DNA from: Chryseobacterium sp. SNU WT5
GTDB lineage: Bacteria; Bacteroidota; Bacteroidia; Flavobacteriales; Weeksellaceae
Length of the DNA stretch: 64,000 nucleotides
Assembly: GCF_007362475.1 (NCBI RefSeq)
Contig: NZ_CP041687.1
Coordinates: 186,001 to 250,000, forward strand
Direction: 5' to 3'
Position 1 is the stretch's first letter. Each line of letters opens with the position of its first letter. Made by a program: the position numbers and the translations under genes. Positions 45,430 to 53,646 of the stretch are shown here, one piece after another. The notes below the pieces were generated by a model that was given only the letters and a program-made list of their open reading frames with translations, was not told the origin of the DNA and ran no database searches.

Positions 45430-45486
45430 AATAATATTCATAGGATTGCATCCTATTCTTCGATAAATCGTCCCTTCGGAACTTCA
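45430..45486. repeat. REP-like two-hairpin element, third copy
   Basis: ATAGGATTGCATCCTAT (45440-45456) and GTCCC-TTC-GGAAC (45470-45482) with spacer CTTCGATAAATC. Its reverse complement aligns with the left copy at 40386-40441. It lies between the attenuator and trpE, so it is transcribed only in read-through messages. Confidence 0.72.
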
Positions 45487-45510
45487 TGTTATTTTTTTAA
45501 ATTTTTGCAT

Positions 45511-45546
45511 AAAAAAAGACTTCAACGGAGCCCGTCAAAGTCTTTT
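45511..45546 (-). terminator. trp attenuator terminator
   Basis: Minus strand AAAAGACTTTGACGG-GCT-CCGTTGAAGTCTTTT, a stem of about 15 base pairs including two G-U pairs, followed by U7. It lies 36 bases after the stop of the leader peptide. The 5' arm GACTTTGACGG (45542-45532) can instead pair with CCTTTAGGGTC in the leader (45595-45585; ten of eleven positions), an antiterminator. Confidence 0.9.
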
Positions 45547-45581
45547 ATATATGTTTTTACAAACAGAATACAAGATTTGCT

Positions 45582-45638
45582 TCAGACCCTAAAGGAGTTT
45601 GAATGCCACCACCAAGTATTGTTTGTTGCTATAATCAT
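45582..45638 (-). CDS. trpL: trp operon leader peptide
   Basis: An 18-residue ORF, MIIATNNTWWWHSNSFRV, with three consecutive Trp codons (TGG TGG TGG at 45614-45606). Its ATG is five bases after the -7 box, so the message is practically leaderless. In low tryptophan a ribosome stalled on the Trp codons would leave codons 15-18 free to pair with the terminator's 5' arm; in plentiful tryptophan the ribosome reaches the stop, covers that segment and the terminator forms. The model is inference; ORF, promoter and hairpin are directly visible. Confidence 0.9.
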   Translation of the reverse strand: MIIATNNTWWWHSNSFRV

Positions 45639-45643
45639 GGGAG

Positions 45644-45673
45644 CAAATATATAAATGTTTTTTTTATCTGCAA
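45644..45673 (-). promoter_or_regulatory. trp operon promoter
   Basis: Minus strand TTG (45673-45671), a 19-base spacer, TATATTTG (45651-45644): exact match to TTG-N19-TAnnTTTG. The start of transcription should fall within three bases of the trpL ATG. Confidence 0.88.
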
Positions 45674-45690
45674 GTAATTTTTTAAAAAAA

Positions 45691-46164
45691 TTATTCTCCC
45701 ATATTTTTCACGGCCATTAATAATTGATAAGCACCTTTGGTCACAAACTTTTTGCTTTTATTTTCTTCTTTAAAATTTAAAAGTTCCGTAAAACCATTTT
45801 CAGAATTTGCCAGCAAATAATCCTGCTGCAGTTGCACCAATTCTGGATTTTCTAAAGTTGCCAAAGTTTGTCCTTTTTTAACATAATTTCCCGGCATAAA
45901 TCTAGAGACTCGAATGTAGCCGCCGCTTGGTGCAGAAACACTTGCCATTCCCTGCGGTGGAACATCAATCTGTCCGGTCAGCATAATCTTGTGCGCAATG
46001 TCGAGATTGTTTAAAGTGTTGGTTTCAATACCCGAATTTTTGATCTGTAAATTGGTTAAAGAAACCTGATCTCCAGAGACGGTGCTCATTTCTTCCTTCA
46101 CCACTTCTTCTTTGGAACAGGAAAAAATCGTCAGGCTTAAAAGTATAATAAGTAATTTTTTCAT
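45691..46164 (-). pseudogene. RND efflux periplasmic adaptor, internally deleted
   Basis: Remnant of a CusB/CzcB-type membrane-fusion protein. A 157-residue frame starts at ATG 46164 (MKKLLIILLSLTIFSC, lipobox FSC with Cys16). Residues 1-119 hold the N-terminal part and the biotinyl-lipoyl-like APSGGYIRVSRFMPGNYVKK segment, ending at LENPELVQLQQDYLLA. The frame then jumps directly (near 45807) to NSENGFTELLNFKEENKSKK and VTKGAYQLLMAVKNMGE, which looks like the far C-terminal end of the same family. Normal adaptors have about 400 residues, so roughly 240 are missing in frame. It cannot be a working adaptor. Confidence 0.72.
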
Positions 46165-46177
46165 TATCATCATTTTG

Positions 46178-46750
46178 TTATTCAGAATCACCGCCAATCA
46201 TCTTAGAGGTGATTCCTTTTCGATTCGTATTTTCTGAAATCGCAATTCCACCCAAGTGTAAAAGAACGAAAATCGGCATCCAATAAATGGCGAGTTTGTG
46301 GGTTGTTTCTGCTAAATCACTGAGAGATTCGGAGCCGATTTCAAATTTCAAAATGCCTCCCGTTATTATTTGAGCGGCAATCATTAAATAGAAACCAAGA
46401 TAAATAAATCCTTGAAATCTTTCTTTGCCTGAAGTGGTTTTTGAAAAAGGATTCGGAAATTTAATTCCTTTTACGATCATATAAATGATTCTGACAACAA
46501 AGGCGAAAGTAATGATATAAGCCGCGTAAACATGCCATTCAAACATAGGATCCTGAACAGAATGAACGATGGTTCGAAGGCTTTGTTTATCTAAATTCAA
46601 ACTTTGAATTTGTGAATTTTTATTAACGGCTTCTGAAATTACAGTTTTGCTCATCCAAACCATTCGGAGAAAGCCGGTGGTAAACAAAACCAGCATAAAT
46701 ACTGCAAAAACCCAGTGAAGGATGCGGTGTAAGACGGTATATTTTTTCAT
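46178..46750 (-). CDS. Cytochrome b561-like membrane protein
   Basis: A 190-residue protein with four membrane helices and paired histidines for b haems: HRILHWVFAVFML near the N-terminus, EWHVYAAYIITFAF in the middle and HKLAIYWMPIFVLLHLGG near the end. This is the cytochrome b/b6-type (Ni/Fe-hydrogenase b-like) fold. The gene is intact although the efflux genes around it are broken; similar cytochromes accompany flavobacterial metal-efflux operons. Its electron partner is unknown. It lies 13 bases ahead of the adaptor remnant. Confidence 0.85.
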   Translation of the reverse strand: MKKYTVLHRILHWVFAVFMLVLFTTGFLRMVWMSKTVISEAVNKNSQIQSLNLDKQSLRTIVHSVQDPMFEWHVYAAYIITFAFVVRIIYMIVKGIKFPNPFSKTTSGKERFQGFIYLGFYLMIAAQIITGGILKFEIGSESLSDLAETTHKLAIYWMPIFVLLHLGGIAISENTNRKGITSKMIGGDSE

Positions 46751-46765
46751 TTTAAAAATATTAAA

Positions 46766-47314
46766 TTATTGTTGCGTTAAATTATTGAGTTGAATGATTT
46801 TCTCATTCAGTAATTTCTGAGTGTCGATGAGTTTGTTTTGAATGTCTAAACTTTGGTTGATGAGAATAGACCATTGCAGGTAATTAATTTCACCTTCATA
46901 ATACAATCGGTTTGCAGTTTTCATAATGGTTTTAGCATTTTTTAAACCTTTAGATTTGTAATAATCGGTTTCATTTTTTAGTTTTTCATATTCACCAAAT
47001 AGCGAAGCATATTGATGTTTAAGATTTTTTGAACCGAGTTCGTAATTATTTTCAGCAATCAACTGGTTTATTTTCTGACCTTCAATTAATGATTTTTGGG
47101 CTGTATTAAAAAGTGGAATAACGACGTCAATCATTCCGGTATGAAAACGTGATGATCTTTCATAAAACTGATCATCGGCGCCAGTTCCATACATGCTGGA
47201 ATTATTATAACCAATATTAAAAGTCGGCAAAAGTTTCGATTTCTCTGCATTTAATTTGGCGAGTTCGATATTTTTCTGCTGTTCCAATTGTTTTAAAATG
47301 ACTGGATTTCCTGT
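46766..47314 (-). pseudogene. C-terminal TolC-like fragment of an RND pump fusion
   Basis: The frame reads TGNPVILKQLEQQKNIELAK onwards, 182 residues, with the outer-membrane-efflux (TolC/CusC) repeat pattern: GNPV, KAKLLP-like EKSKLLPTFNIGYN, then coiled-coil helices to LNNLTQQ. A TAA stop lies immediately before TGNP (47317-47315) and there is no good start. In flavobacteria such sequence forms the C-terminal part of CusA/CzcA-TolC fusions of about 1,400 residues, so the pump and first TolC half are gone. A TTG at 47287 is the only nearby alternative start. A real, shorter TolC-like protein cannot be wholly excluded. Confidence 0.7.
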
Positions 47315-47397
47315 TTAATTTAAATCCTAACAAAACGGCAATTAAAACCTGTCAAACTTTATAAATTTGACACGATAAAACACAAGGAAATACTTAA

Positions 47398-47781
47398 TTA
47401 GATTTTAGGTGGCTCCCAAATTTGCTGAAATACAGAGGGATAATATTTTTCAGAATAAGAAAAATTAGGTGAATAATCAACATGCATCGACTGATGCTGA
47501 ATATTTAAAGTTGGTTTTTCCGGTGGAATATTTAAAGTAATTGAACTGCTTGAAAAATCGTGCGTTTTAAAAGGTAATTTCATATCCTCGGCATAGTCGT
47601 CATCTAAGATTTGTTCATCAAGATAATGCATTGTAAAAAATGCAAAGATTGAAATTTCGTGGTTTGCAACTTTATGTGAAATGTAATGTTCAATTAATCT
47701 TGGCATTTTCATAACTTGTCTAATTTCACTGAAAGAAGTGAGATAAGTAAACAGCAACAGATAAATAAACCATTTTTTCAC
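47398..47781 (-). CDS. Small exported protein at the head of the efflux operon
   Basis: A 127-residue protein with a probable signal peptide (MKKWFIYLLLFTYLTSFS) followed by a hydrophilic region with several His and acidic residues and a Pro-rich stretch (IPPEKPTLNIQ). No known domain. Proteins of this size and opening often stand just before metal-RND pump genes in flavobacteria, where they might sense or bind metal; that is inference from position. It is intact. Confidence 0.65.
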   Translation of the reverse strand: MKKWFIYLLLFTYLTSFSEIRQVMKMPRLIEHYISHKVANHEISIFAFFTMHYLDEQILDDDYAEDMKLPFKTHDFSSSSITLNIPPEKPTLNIQHQSMHVDYSPNFSYSEKYYPSVFQQIWEPPKI

Positions 47782-47969
47782 AATACAAATTTACCAAAAA
47801 TTGCAGATAGAAGTACCAAAATTGAATATTTGTAATGAATCCAAATAAATATCATGTTATTTTAAAAAGAAAACTTCAAAAATAGCCTCAATTCATCAAC
47901 GAAAAGAAATTAAGACTATTCTTACAAAACGCTGCTAATTTCTACTTCCGATCTTCACTAAAATTTTAC

Positions 47970-47977
47970 TAAATTTG
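47970..47977 (+). promoter_or_regulatory. lysS -7 box
   Basis: TAAATTTG, exact TAnnTTTG, 22 bases before the lysS ATG. No convincing upstream TTG. Confidence 0.55.
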
Positions 47978-47999
47978 CAGACTTAAAATAGCAAGAAAA

Positions 48000-49700
48000 A
48001 TGCAGTTATCAGAACAGGAAATCATCAGAAGAGAAAAGTTAAAAACCCTTGAAAAAATGGGGATCAATGCTTTTCCGGCCGACGAATATAAAATTACAGA
48101 AACCACCAAAACCATTAAGCAGGATTTTGTCGAAGGTAAAAAAGTAACGATTGCAGGTCGATTGATGAGTAGAAGAATTCAAGGGAAAGCAAGTTTTGCC
48201 GAACTTCAGGATTCGGAAGGAAAAATTCAGGTTTATTTTAACCGTGATGAAATCTGTACTGGCGAAGATAAAACCCTTTATAATGACGTTTACAAACATC
48301 TTTTAGATATTGGTGATATCATCGGAATTGAAGGTGAATTGTTCAACACTCAGGTTGGTGAAATGACTGTTAAGGTTACAAATTTCAAAATTCTAACCAA
48401 ATCTTTACGTCCACTTCCTTTACCGAAAGTGGATGCCGAGGGAAATGTTTTTGATGGCTTTAATGATCCAGAACTTCGATACAGACAACGTTATGTAGAT
48501 TTAATCGTAAATCCTCATGTTAAAGAAACATTTTTAAAAAGAACTAAAATGTACAATGCAATGCGTCAGTTTTTCAATGACGCAGGCTATGTTGAAGTAG
48601 AAACACCCGTTTTGCAGGCGATTGCAGGTGGTGCCGCAGCAAGACCTTTTATGACGCATCACAATGCTTTGGATATTCCTTTATATATGAGAATTGCTAA
48701 TGAATTATATCTAAAAAGATTGATTGTTGGGGGATTTGATGGCGTTTATGAATTTTCGAAAAACTTCAGAAATGAAGGGATGGACAGAACGCATAATCCA
48801 GAATTTACCGTTATGGAAATTTATGTAGCCTACAAAGACTACTATTGGATGATGGATTTTACCGAAAAAATGATAGAACATTGTGCTATGGCCGTAAATG
48901 GAACAACCATCGCTCAATTTGAAGATCAAGAAATTGATTTTAAAGCGCCTTACGCAAGAGTTTCCATGACGGAAGCAATCATCACATATACCGGCTTTGA
49001 TATCACTGGAAAATCTGAACAAGAGCTTTTTGATTTTGCAAAATCCATCGGAATTGAAGTGAACGAAACGATGGGTAAAGGAAAAATAATTGACGAGATT
49101 TTTGGTGAAAAATGTGAAGGAAACTTTATTCAACCAACTTTCATTACCGATTATCCAGTCGAAATGTCGCCTTTAACCAAGAAACACAGAACCCAGGAAG
49201 GTTTAACGGAACGTTTTGAATTAATGGTTTGTGGTAAAGAAGTCGCAAATGCTTATTCGGAATTAAATGATCCAATTGATCAAAGACAGCGTTTTGAAGC
49301 ACAATTAAAACTGGCCGAAAAAGGCGATGATGAAGCAGGACAATTTATAGATGAAGATTTCTTAAGAGCGTTGGAATACGGAATGCCGCCAACCTCAGGA
49401 ATGGGAATTGGTATGGACCGTTTGATTATGTTTATGACGAACAATCCATCTATTCAGGAAGTTTTATTCTTCCCGCAAATGAAGCCGGAAAAAGCAACTC
49501 CAGCTTTCGAATTGGATGATGACGAAAAACTGGTTTTAGAGATTCTTAATTCTTCAGATGAACCAATGACATTGGGATTGGTGAAAGTTAAAAGTAACCT
49601 TTCTGGAAAGAAATGGGACAAAGCAGCGAAAAATCTTACGAAATACAATTTGGTTAAAGTAGAGAAAATTGATGATGTGGTTTTAATGAAAATTCTATAA
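48000..49700 (+). CDS. lysS: Lysyl-tRNA synthetase, class II, with C-terminal extension
   Basis: Charges tRNA-Lys. 566 residues: N-terminal OB-fold anticodon-binding domain (about 55-160), class II catalytic core with motif 1-type FNDAGYVEVETPVL, motif 2 FRNEGMDRTHNPEFT and motif 3 GMGIGMDRLIM. A C-terminal extension of about 65 residues (from FELDDDEKLVL) is predicted to be a small winged-helix-like unit; it is absent from E. coli LysS but usual in flavobacteria. Confidence 0.96.
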   Translation: MQLSEQEIIRREKLKTLEKMGINAFPADEYKITETTKTIKQDFVEGKKVTIAGRLMSRRIQGKASFAELQDSEGKIQVYFNRDEICTGEDKTLYNDVYKHLLDIGDIIGIEGELFNTQVGEMTVKVTNFKILTKSLRPLPLPKVDAEGNVFDGFNDPELRYRQRYVDLIVNPHVKETFLKRTKMYNAMRQFFNDAGYVEVETPVLQAIAGGAAARPFMTHHNALDIPLYMRIANELYLKRLIVGGFDGVYEFSKNFRNEGMDRTHNPEFTVMEIYVAYKDYYWMMDFTEKMIEHCAMAVNGTTIAQFEDQEIDFKAPYARVSMTEAIITYTGFDITGKSEQELFDFAKSIGIEVNETMGKGKIIDEIFGEKCEGNFIQPTFITDYPVEMSPLTKKHRTQEGLTERFELMVCGKEVANAYSELNDPIDQRQRFEAQLKLAEKGDDEAGQFIDEDFLRALEYGMPPTSGMGIGMDRLIMFMTNNPSIQEVLFFPQMKPEKATPAFELDDDEKLVLEILNSSDEPMTLGLVKVKSNLSGKKWDKAAKNLTKYNLVKVEKIDDVVLMKIL

Positions 49701-49721
49701 ACGAAAAGTTTTACAATATCT

Positions 49722-49748
49722 AAATCCTCAAAGTTTTGAGGATTTTTT
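49722..49748 (+). terminator. lysS terminator
   Basis: AAATCCTCAAA-GT-TTTGAGGATTT hairpin followed by T-run, 22 bases past the lysS stop. Confidence 0.88.
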
Positions 49749-49785
49749 CGTTTCAAGTTCGGTGCATTTTATGACTTCAATAACT

Positions 49786-49815
49786 TTGATATTTGGACGA
49801 AATTCACTATCTTTG
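49786..49815 (+). promoter_or_regulatory. gyrB promoter
   Basis: TTG (49786-49788), N19, TATCTTTG (49808-49815): exact Bacteroidetes promoter. The transcript would carry a 5' leader of about 95 bases before the start at 49917. Confidence 0.82.
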
Positions 49816-49916
49816 TTAGTCTTTTGAAATGGAAGATTTACACTCCATTTTCAGCAAAATTTAATTAAAATGTATTTAAAATTCAGAGCCACTTCGCTTT
49901 GATGAATAATAAAAAT

Positions 49917-51851
49917 ATGAGCCAAAAAGAATATACAGCGAGTAGTATACAAGCACTGGAAGGGATGGAACACGTGAGAATGCGTCCGTCAATGTACATT
50001 GGAGATGTAGGAACAAGAGGTTTACATCATTTAGTTTATGAGGTCATCGATAACTCGATAGATGAGGCATTAGCTGGTCACTGTGACACGATCTCTGTAG
50101 TAATCCACGAAGGTGAATCTATTTCGGTAAGAGATAATGGTCGAGGAATACCTGTTGATATGCACGAAAAAGAGCAAAAATCAGCATTGGAGGTGGTAAT
50201 GACCAAGATTGGTGCTGGTGGAAAATTCGATAAAGATTCTTATAAAGTTTCTGGTGGATTGCACGGTGTAGGTGTTTCTTGTGTGAATGCCCTTTCTAAC
50301 TCACTCATCGCAACGGTTTATAAAGACGGTAAAGTTTACCAACAAAAATATTCGAAGGGAAAAGCTTTAGCAGACGTTGCTGAAATCGGTACTACTGATC
50401 AAAGAGGAACAGAAGTTTTCTTTCAGCCTGATGACACTATTTTCCAGGAATTGGTTTACAGCTATGATACGCTCGCCAGCAGACTTCGCGAACTTTCATA
50501 TTTGAATAAAGGAATTACAATCACTTTAACAGATGAAAGAGTTGCAGATGAAGAAGGAGTTTTAAAATCCGATACCTTCCATTCTGAAGGTGGACTGAAA
50601 GAGTTTGTTGAATATATCGATGGAAACCGTGAAAGCATTATGAACAATGTGATTTTCATGGAAGGTGAAAAAGATAATATTCCGGTAGAAGTTGCGATGA
50701 GATACAACACTTCTTACAACGAGAATCTACACTCTTACGTTAATAATATCAATACCCATGAAGGTGGAACTCACCTTGCTGGTTTTAGAAGAGCTTTAAC
50801 GAGAACGCTGAAGAAATTTGCTGATGAATTAGGACTTCCGGCCAAGGAGAAGGTAGAAGTTATGGGTGATGATTTCCGCGAGGGATTAACTGCCGTAATT
50901 TCGGTAAAAGTAATGGAGCCTCAATTTGAGGGACAAACCAAAACGAAATTAGGAAACTCCGAAGTTTCTGGTGCTGTGGATAAGATCGTTGGAGAAATGC
51001 TAACCAACTTCTTAGAAGAACATCCTAACGAAGCAAAACTGATTGTACAGAAAGTAGTTCTTGCAGCAAAAGCAAGGCAAGCGGCCAAGAAAGCACGCGA
51101 AATGGTACAAAGAAAATCGCCAATGGGCGGTAGCGGATTACCTGGTAAACTTTCTGATTGTTCTTCTAAAGATCCTGAAATTTCTGAACTATTTTTAGTC
51201 GAGGGAGATTCAGCAGGTGGAACAGCAAAACAAGGTCGTGACCGTCATTTCCAGGCAATTCTACCTCTAAGAGGTAAAATTCTGAATGTTGAAAAATCGA
51301 TGCTTCATAAAGTATATGATAACGAAGAAATTAAAAATATTTACACGGCACTTGGAGTTAGCGTAGGTACAGAGGAGGATAGCAAAGCTTTGAATATCGC
51401 GAAATTAAGATATCATAAAATTGTGATCATGTGTGATGCCGATATTGATGGTGCTCACATTGCAACTTTAATTATGACGTTTTTCTTTAGATACATGAAG
51501 GAACTGATTGAGAATGGATATATCTATATTGCTCAACCACCTTTATATTTACTAAAAAAAGGAAGTAAAAAAGTTTATGCTTACAATGAAAAAGAGCGTG
51601 AAGAAATTACTTTGGAAATGTCACCAGACGGAAAAGGGGTTGAAGTTCAACGATACAAAGGTCTTGGGGAAATGAATCCTGAACAACTTTGGGACACGAC
51701 ACTGAATCCTGAAAGAAGAATGTTAAAGCAAATTAGAATCGAAAGCTTAGCAGAAGCAGATAACGTATTTTCGATGTTGATGGGAGACGAAGTTCCACCA
51801 AGACGTGCATTCATCGAGAAGAACGCGATTTACGCAAAAATTGATGTATAA
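49917..51851 (+). CDS. gyrB: DNA gyrase subunit B
   Basis: ATPase subunit of the topoisomerase that introduces negative supercoils. 644 residues from the ATG at 49917 (MSQKEYTASS); upstream in-frame TTG and ATG at 49899 and 49902 are less typical. GHKL ATPase motifs EVIDNSIDEALAG, DNGRGIPVD and GGLHGVGVSCVNAL, transducer domain, and TOPRIM with EGDSAGG, QGRDRHFQAILPLRGKILN and DADIDGAHI are all complete. gyrA is not in the window. Confidence 0.97.
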   Translation: MSQKEYTASSIQALEGMEHVRMRPSMYIGDVGTRGLHHLVYEVIDNSIDEALAGHCDTISVVIHEGESISVRDNGRGIPVDMHEKEQKSALEVVMTKIGAGGKFDKDSYKVSGGLHGVGVSCVNALSNSLIATVYKDGKVYQQKYSKGKALADVAEIGTTDQRGTEVFFQPDDTIFQELVYSYDTLASRLRELSYLNKGITITLTDERVADEEGVLKSDTFHSEGGLKEFVEYIDGNRESIMNNVIFMEGEKDNIPVEVAMRYNTSYNENLHSYVNNINTHEGGTHLAGFRRALTRTLKKFADELGLPAKEKVEVMGDDFREGLTAVISVKVMEPQFEGQTKTKLGNSEVSGAVDKIVGEMLTNFLEEHPNEAKLIVQKVVLAAKARQAAKKAREMVQRKSPMGGSGLPGKLSDCSSKDPEISELFLVEGDSAGGTAKQGRDRHFQAILPLRGKILNVEKSMLHKVYDNEEIKNIYTALGVSVGTEEDSKALNIAKLRYHKIVIMCDADIDGAHIATLIMTFFFRYMKELIENGYIYIAQPPLYLLKKGSKKVYAYNEKEREEITLEMSPDGKGVEVQRYKGLGEMNPEQLWDTTLNPERRMLKQIRIESLAEADNVFSMLMGDEVPPRRAFIEKNAIYAKIDV

Positions 51852-51870
51852 ACTATTTCTTTTAAATACA

Positions 51871-51901
51871 AAGCTGTTCATCTATCGAACAGCTTTTTTT
51901 T
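51871..51901 (+). terminator. gyrB terminator
   Basis: AAGCTGTTC-ATCTATC-GAACAGCTT followed by T8. Confidence 0.92.
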
Positions 51902-51932
51902 TGCACTAACAAAAAAAACCTTAAATTTAGCT

Positions 51933-52742
51933 ATGAAAAAATTTTTAGCACTTCTAACCCTATCTTCAATGTTGATAATCGGATGCAACAAAGAAAAGAC
52001 TAAACAGGAAAACAATGCAACTTCTGACAGTTCTTTAGTAAATCCATTATCCAAATTTGCGGTGGATTCTTTGAAGTTAGAAGATTCTCTACGTATCGAT
52101 AAAAACCTGTCGTTAACTTTCAGTTCAAAAATTATAACATTTTCTGGATTGGAAAGCAAGACACTTCTGGATTCAATCTATGCACAAGAAGATCTTATTT
52201 TGGAAGATTATTCGAAAGAAAACTTAGCAAAAGCACTCCATCATAAAATGCAAAATTACTATGATGAGGAAAAGCTTTCTTTAAAAGAATATAAACCAGA
52301 ATTCTCACAATTTTGGAATATGACTTCTGCCATGGAGATGATATCCCACCAGAATCAATATCTAACAATACAATATACCGGAGATGGTTATACTGGTGGA
52401 GCACATGGTTATTACTATGAGAAATACAAGGTATTTGATCTAAAAAACAATAAAACAGTGCAATTATCAGATGTCATTACGGAAGAAGATTCCAGTGTCT
52501 GGAAGAGGATTCTTATGGATAACTTTCTGAAAAATGATTCTGAAAACAAACAGTCAGAAATGCTTTTAGTAGAAGAAATTCCGTTAAATAATAATTTTTA
52601 TTTCGACAAAGAAAATCTCTATTTTCTGTACAACCAATATGAAATAACAGCGTATGCTGCAGGTCCTGTTTTGATTAAAATTCCTTTTAGCGATATTAAA
52701 CCATTTCTAAATTCGGACTTTAAAAAGAGAATGAATTTATAA
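51933..52742 (+). CDS. DUF4163/DUF3298 (RsiV-like) lipoprotein
   Basis: A 269-residue lipoprotein; lipobox IIGC puts the lipidated Cys at residue 18. The C-terminal domain shows the DUF3298 pattern, with YTGGAHGYYYEKYKVFDLKN in the middle and YNQYEITAYAAGPVLIKIPF near the end. This fold is shared by the extracellular domain of the B. subtilis anti-sigma factor RsiV, which binds lysozyme, but here there is no anti-sigma part, so the function is unknown. Confidence 0.82.
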   Translation: MKKFLALLTLSSMLIIGCNKEKTKQENNATSDSSLVNPLSKFAVDSLKLEDSLRIDKNLSLTFSSKIITFSGLESKTLLDSIYAQEDLILEDYSKENLAKALHHKMQNYYDEEKLSLKEYKPEFSQFWNMTSAMEMISHQNQYLTIQYTGDGYTGGAHGYYYEKYKVFDLKNNKTVQLSDVITEEDSSVWKRILMDNFLKNDSENKQSEMLLVEEIPLNNNFYFDKENLYFLYNQYEITAYAAGPVLIKIPFSDIKPFLNSDFKKRMNL

Positions 52743-52780
52743 TAACAGTTACAAAAGCAGATATTGTCATTCGCTTTTTT

Positions 52781-52788
52781 TATTTTTG
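52781..52788 (+). promoter_or_regulatory. -7 box of the lipid-kinase gene
   Basis: TATTTTTG, exact TAnnTTTG, six bases before the ATG at 52795; the message would be nearly leaderless and a TTG start at 52786 is excluded. Confidence 0.6.
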
Positions 52789-52794
52789 CTCCCC

Positions 52795-53646
52795 ATGGAA
52801 AATATCGCCTTTATCATCAATCCTTTTTCTGCGAAGAGAAATTACCAACCATTTTTAGATTCACTTCATAAAGAGGTTCCTGAGCCTAAATTTTATATTT
52901 CTGAATCAGTAAAAGGAACAGAAGATTTTATCACAGAGCATTTTGATTCAATTGATCTATTCGTTGCAGTCGGTGGCGATGGCACTATTGCTTCTGTCGC
53001 GAGAAAGCTCATCAACACTGATAAAATTCTTGCCATATTTCCAGCAGGATCAGGAAATGGTTTCTCAAATGAAAATAATTTCACGAAAAATTTGAATGAG
53101 CTTCTATCAAAAATAAAATTGAGAAATTATCGGGAGATTGATACGTTTACAGTGAATGACAAAATTTCCATTAACGTTTCCGGGACTGGCTTCGATGGGA
53201 AAGTAGTAAAAGAATTCGAAAAAACGAACCGTGGTTTCAGCAATTACATTAAAGTTTCCATTAAAACTTTTTTAAATTATAAACCCATTAAGATAAAATT
53301 CACATCAGAATCGTTTAAAAAGCATGATGGCGAATATTTAATGTTGAACATCGCAAATACGCGCCAATTTGGGAATAACGCATATATCGCCCCACATGCA
53401 AGTACCGTAGATGGATTAGCAGAAGTCGTTTTGGTTAAAAAATTCCCTTTATATTATGGTGGACTATTTGCGGTGCGCATGTTTTCTAAAACTTTAAAAG
53501 AAAACAAATACCTCACCTTTCTTTCAGTTCCTGAAATTGAATTTACGGTAGACACTAAGGATTGGCATTTAGATGGTGAATACAATAGAATAGACTCTCC
53601 TATTCGTATTAAAGTTTTACCTAAAAGCTTGAGAATTTTAATTTAA
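52795..53646 (+). CDS. Diacylglycerol/sphingolipid kinase family protein
   Basis: A 283-residue lipid kinase (DAGK_cat type). It starts MENIAFIINPFSAKRNYQ, with the nucleotide-binding AVGGDGTIASVARKLI and FPAGSGNGFSNE (the GGDGT and GSGN motifs), and the C-terminal beta-sandwich with DGLAEVVLVKKF and LDGEYNRIDSP. It probably phosphorylates a lipid such as diacylglycerol; the substrate is not fixed by sequence. Its end overlaps the convergent photolyase gene by four bases. Confidence 0.9.
   Translation: MENIAFIINPFSAKRNYQPFLDSLHKEVPEPKFYISESVKGTEDFITEHFDSIDLFVAVGGDGTIASVARKLINTDKILAIFPAGSGNGFSNENNFTKNLNELLSKIKLRNYREIDTFTVNDKISINVSGTGFDGKVVKEFEKTNRGFSNYIKVSIKTFLNYKPIKIKFTSESFKKHDGEYLMLNIANTRQFGNNAYIAPHASTVDGLAEVVLVKKFPLYYGGLFAVRMFSKTLKENKYLTFLSVPEIEFTVDTKDWHLDGEYNRIDSPIRIKVLPKSLRILI

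Noticed and set aside
45346-45654. 102-codon plus-strand frame through the trp leader
   Set aside because: It is antisense to the trp promoter, leader peptide and attenuator, which are far better supported.
49884-49912. Possible fourth REP-like copy upstream of gyrB (GAGCCACTTCGCTTTGATG)
   Set aside because: Only about half of one hairpin resembles the element and the ATAGGAT hairpin is absent; chance similarity is possible.
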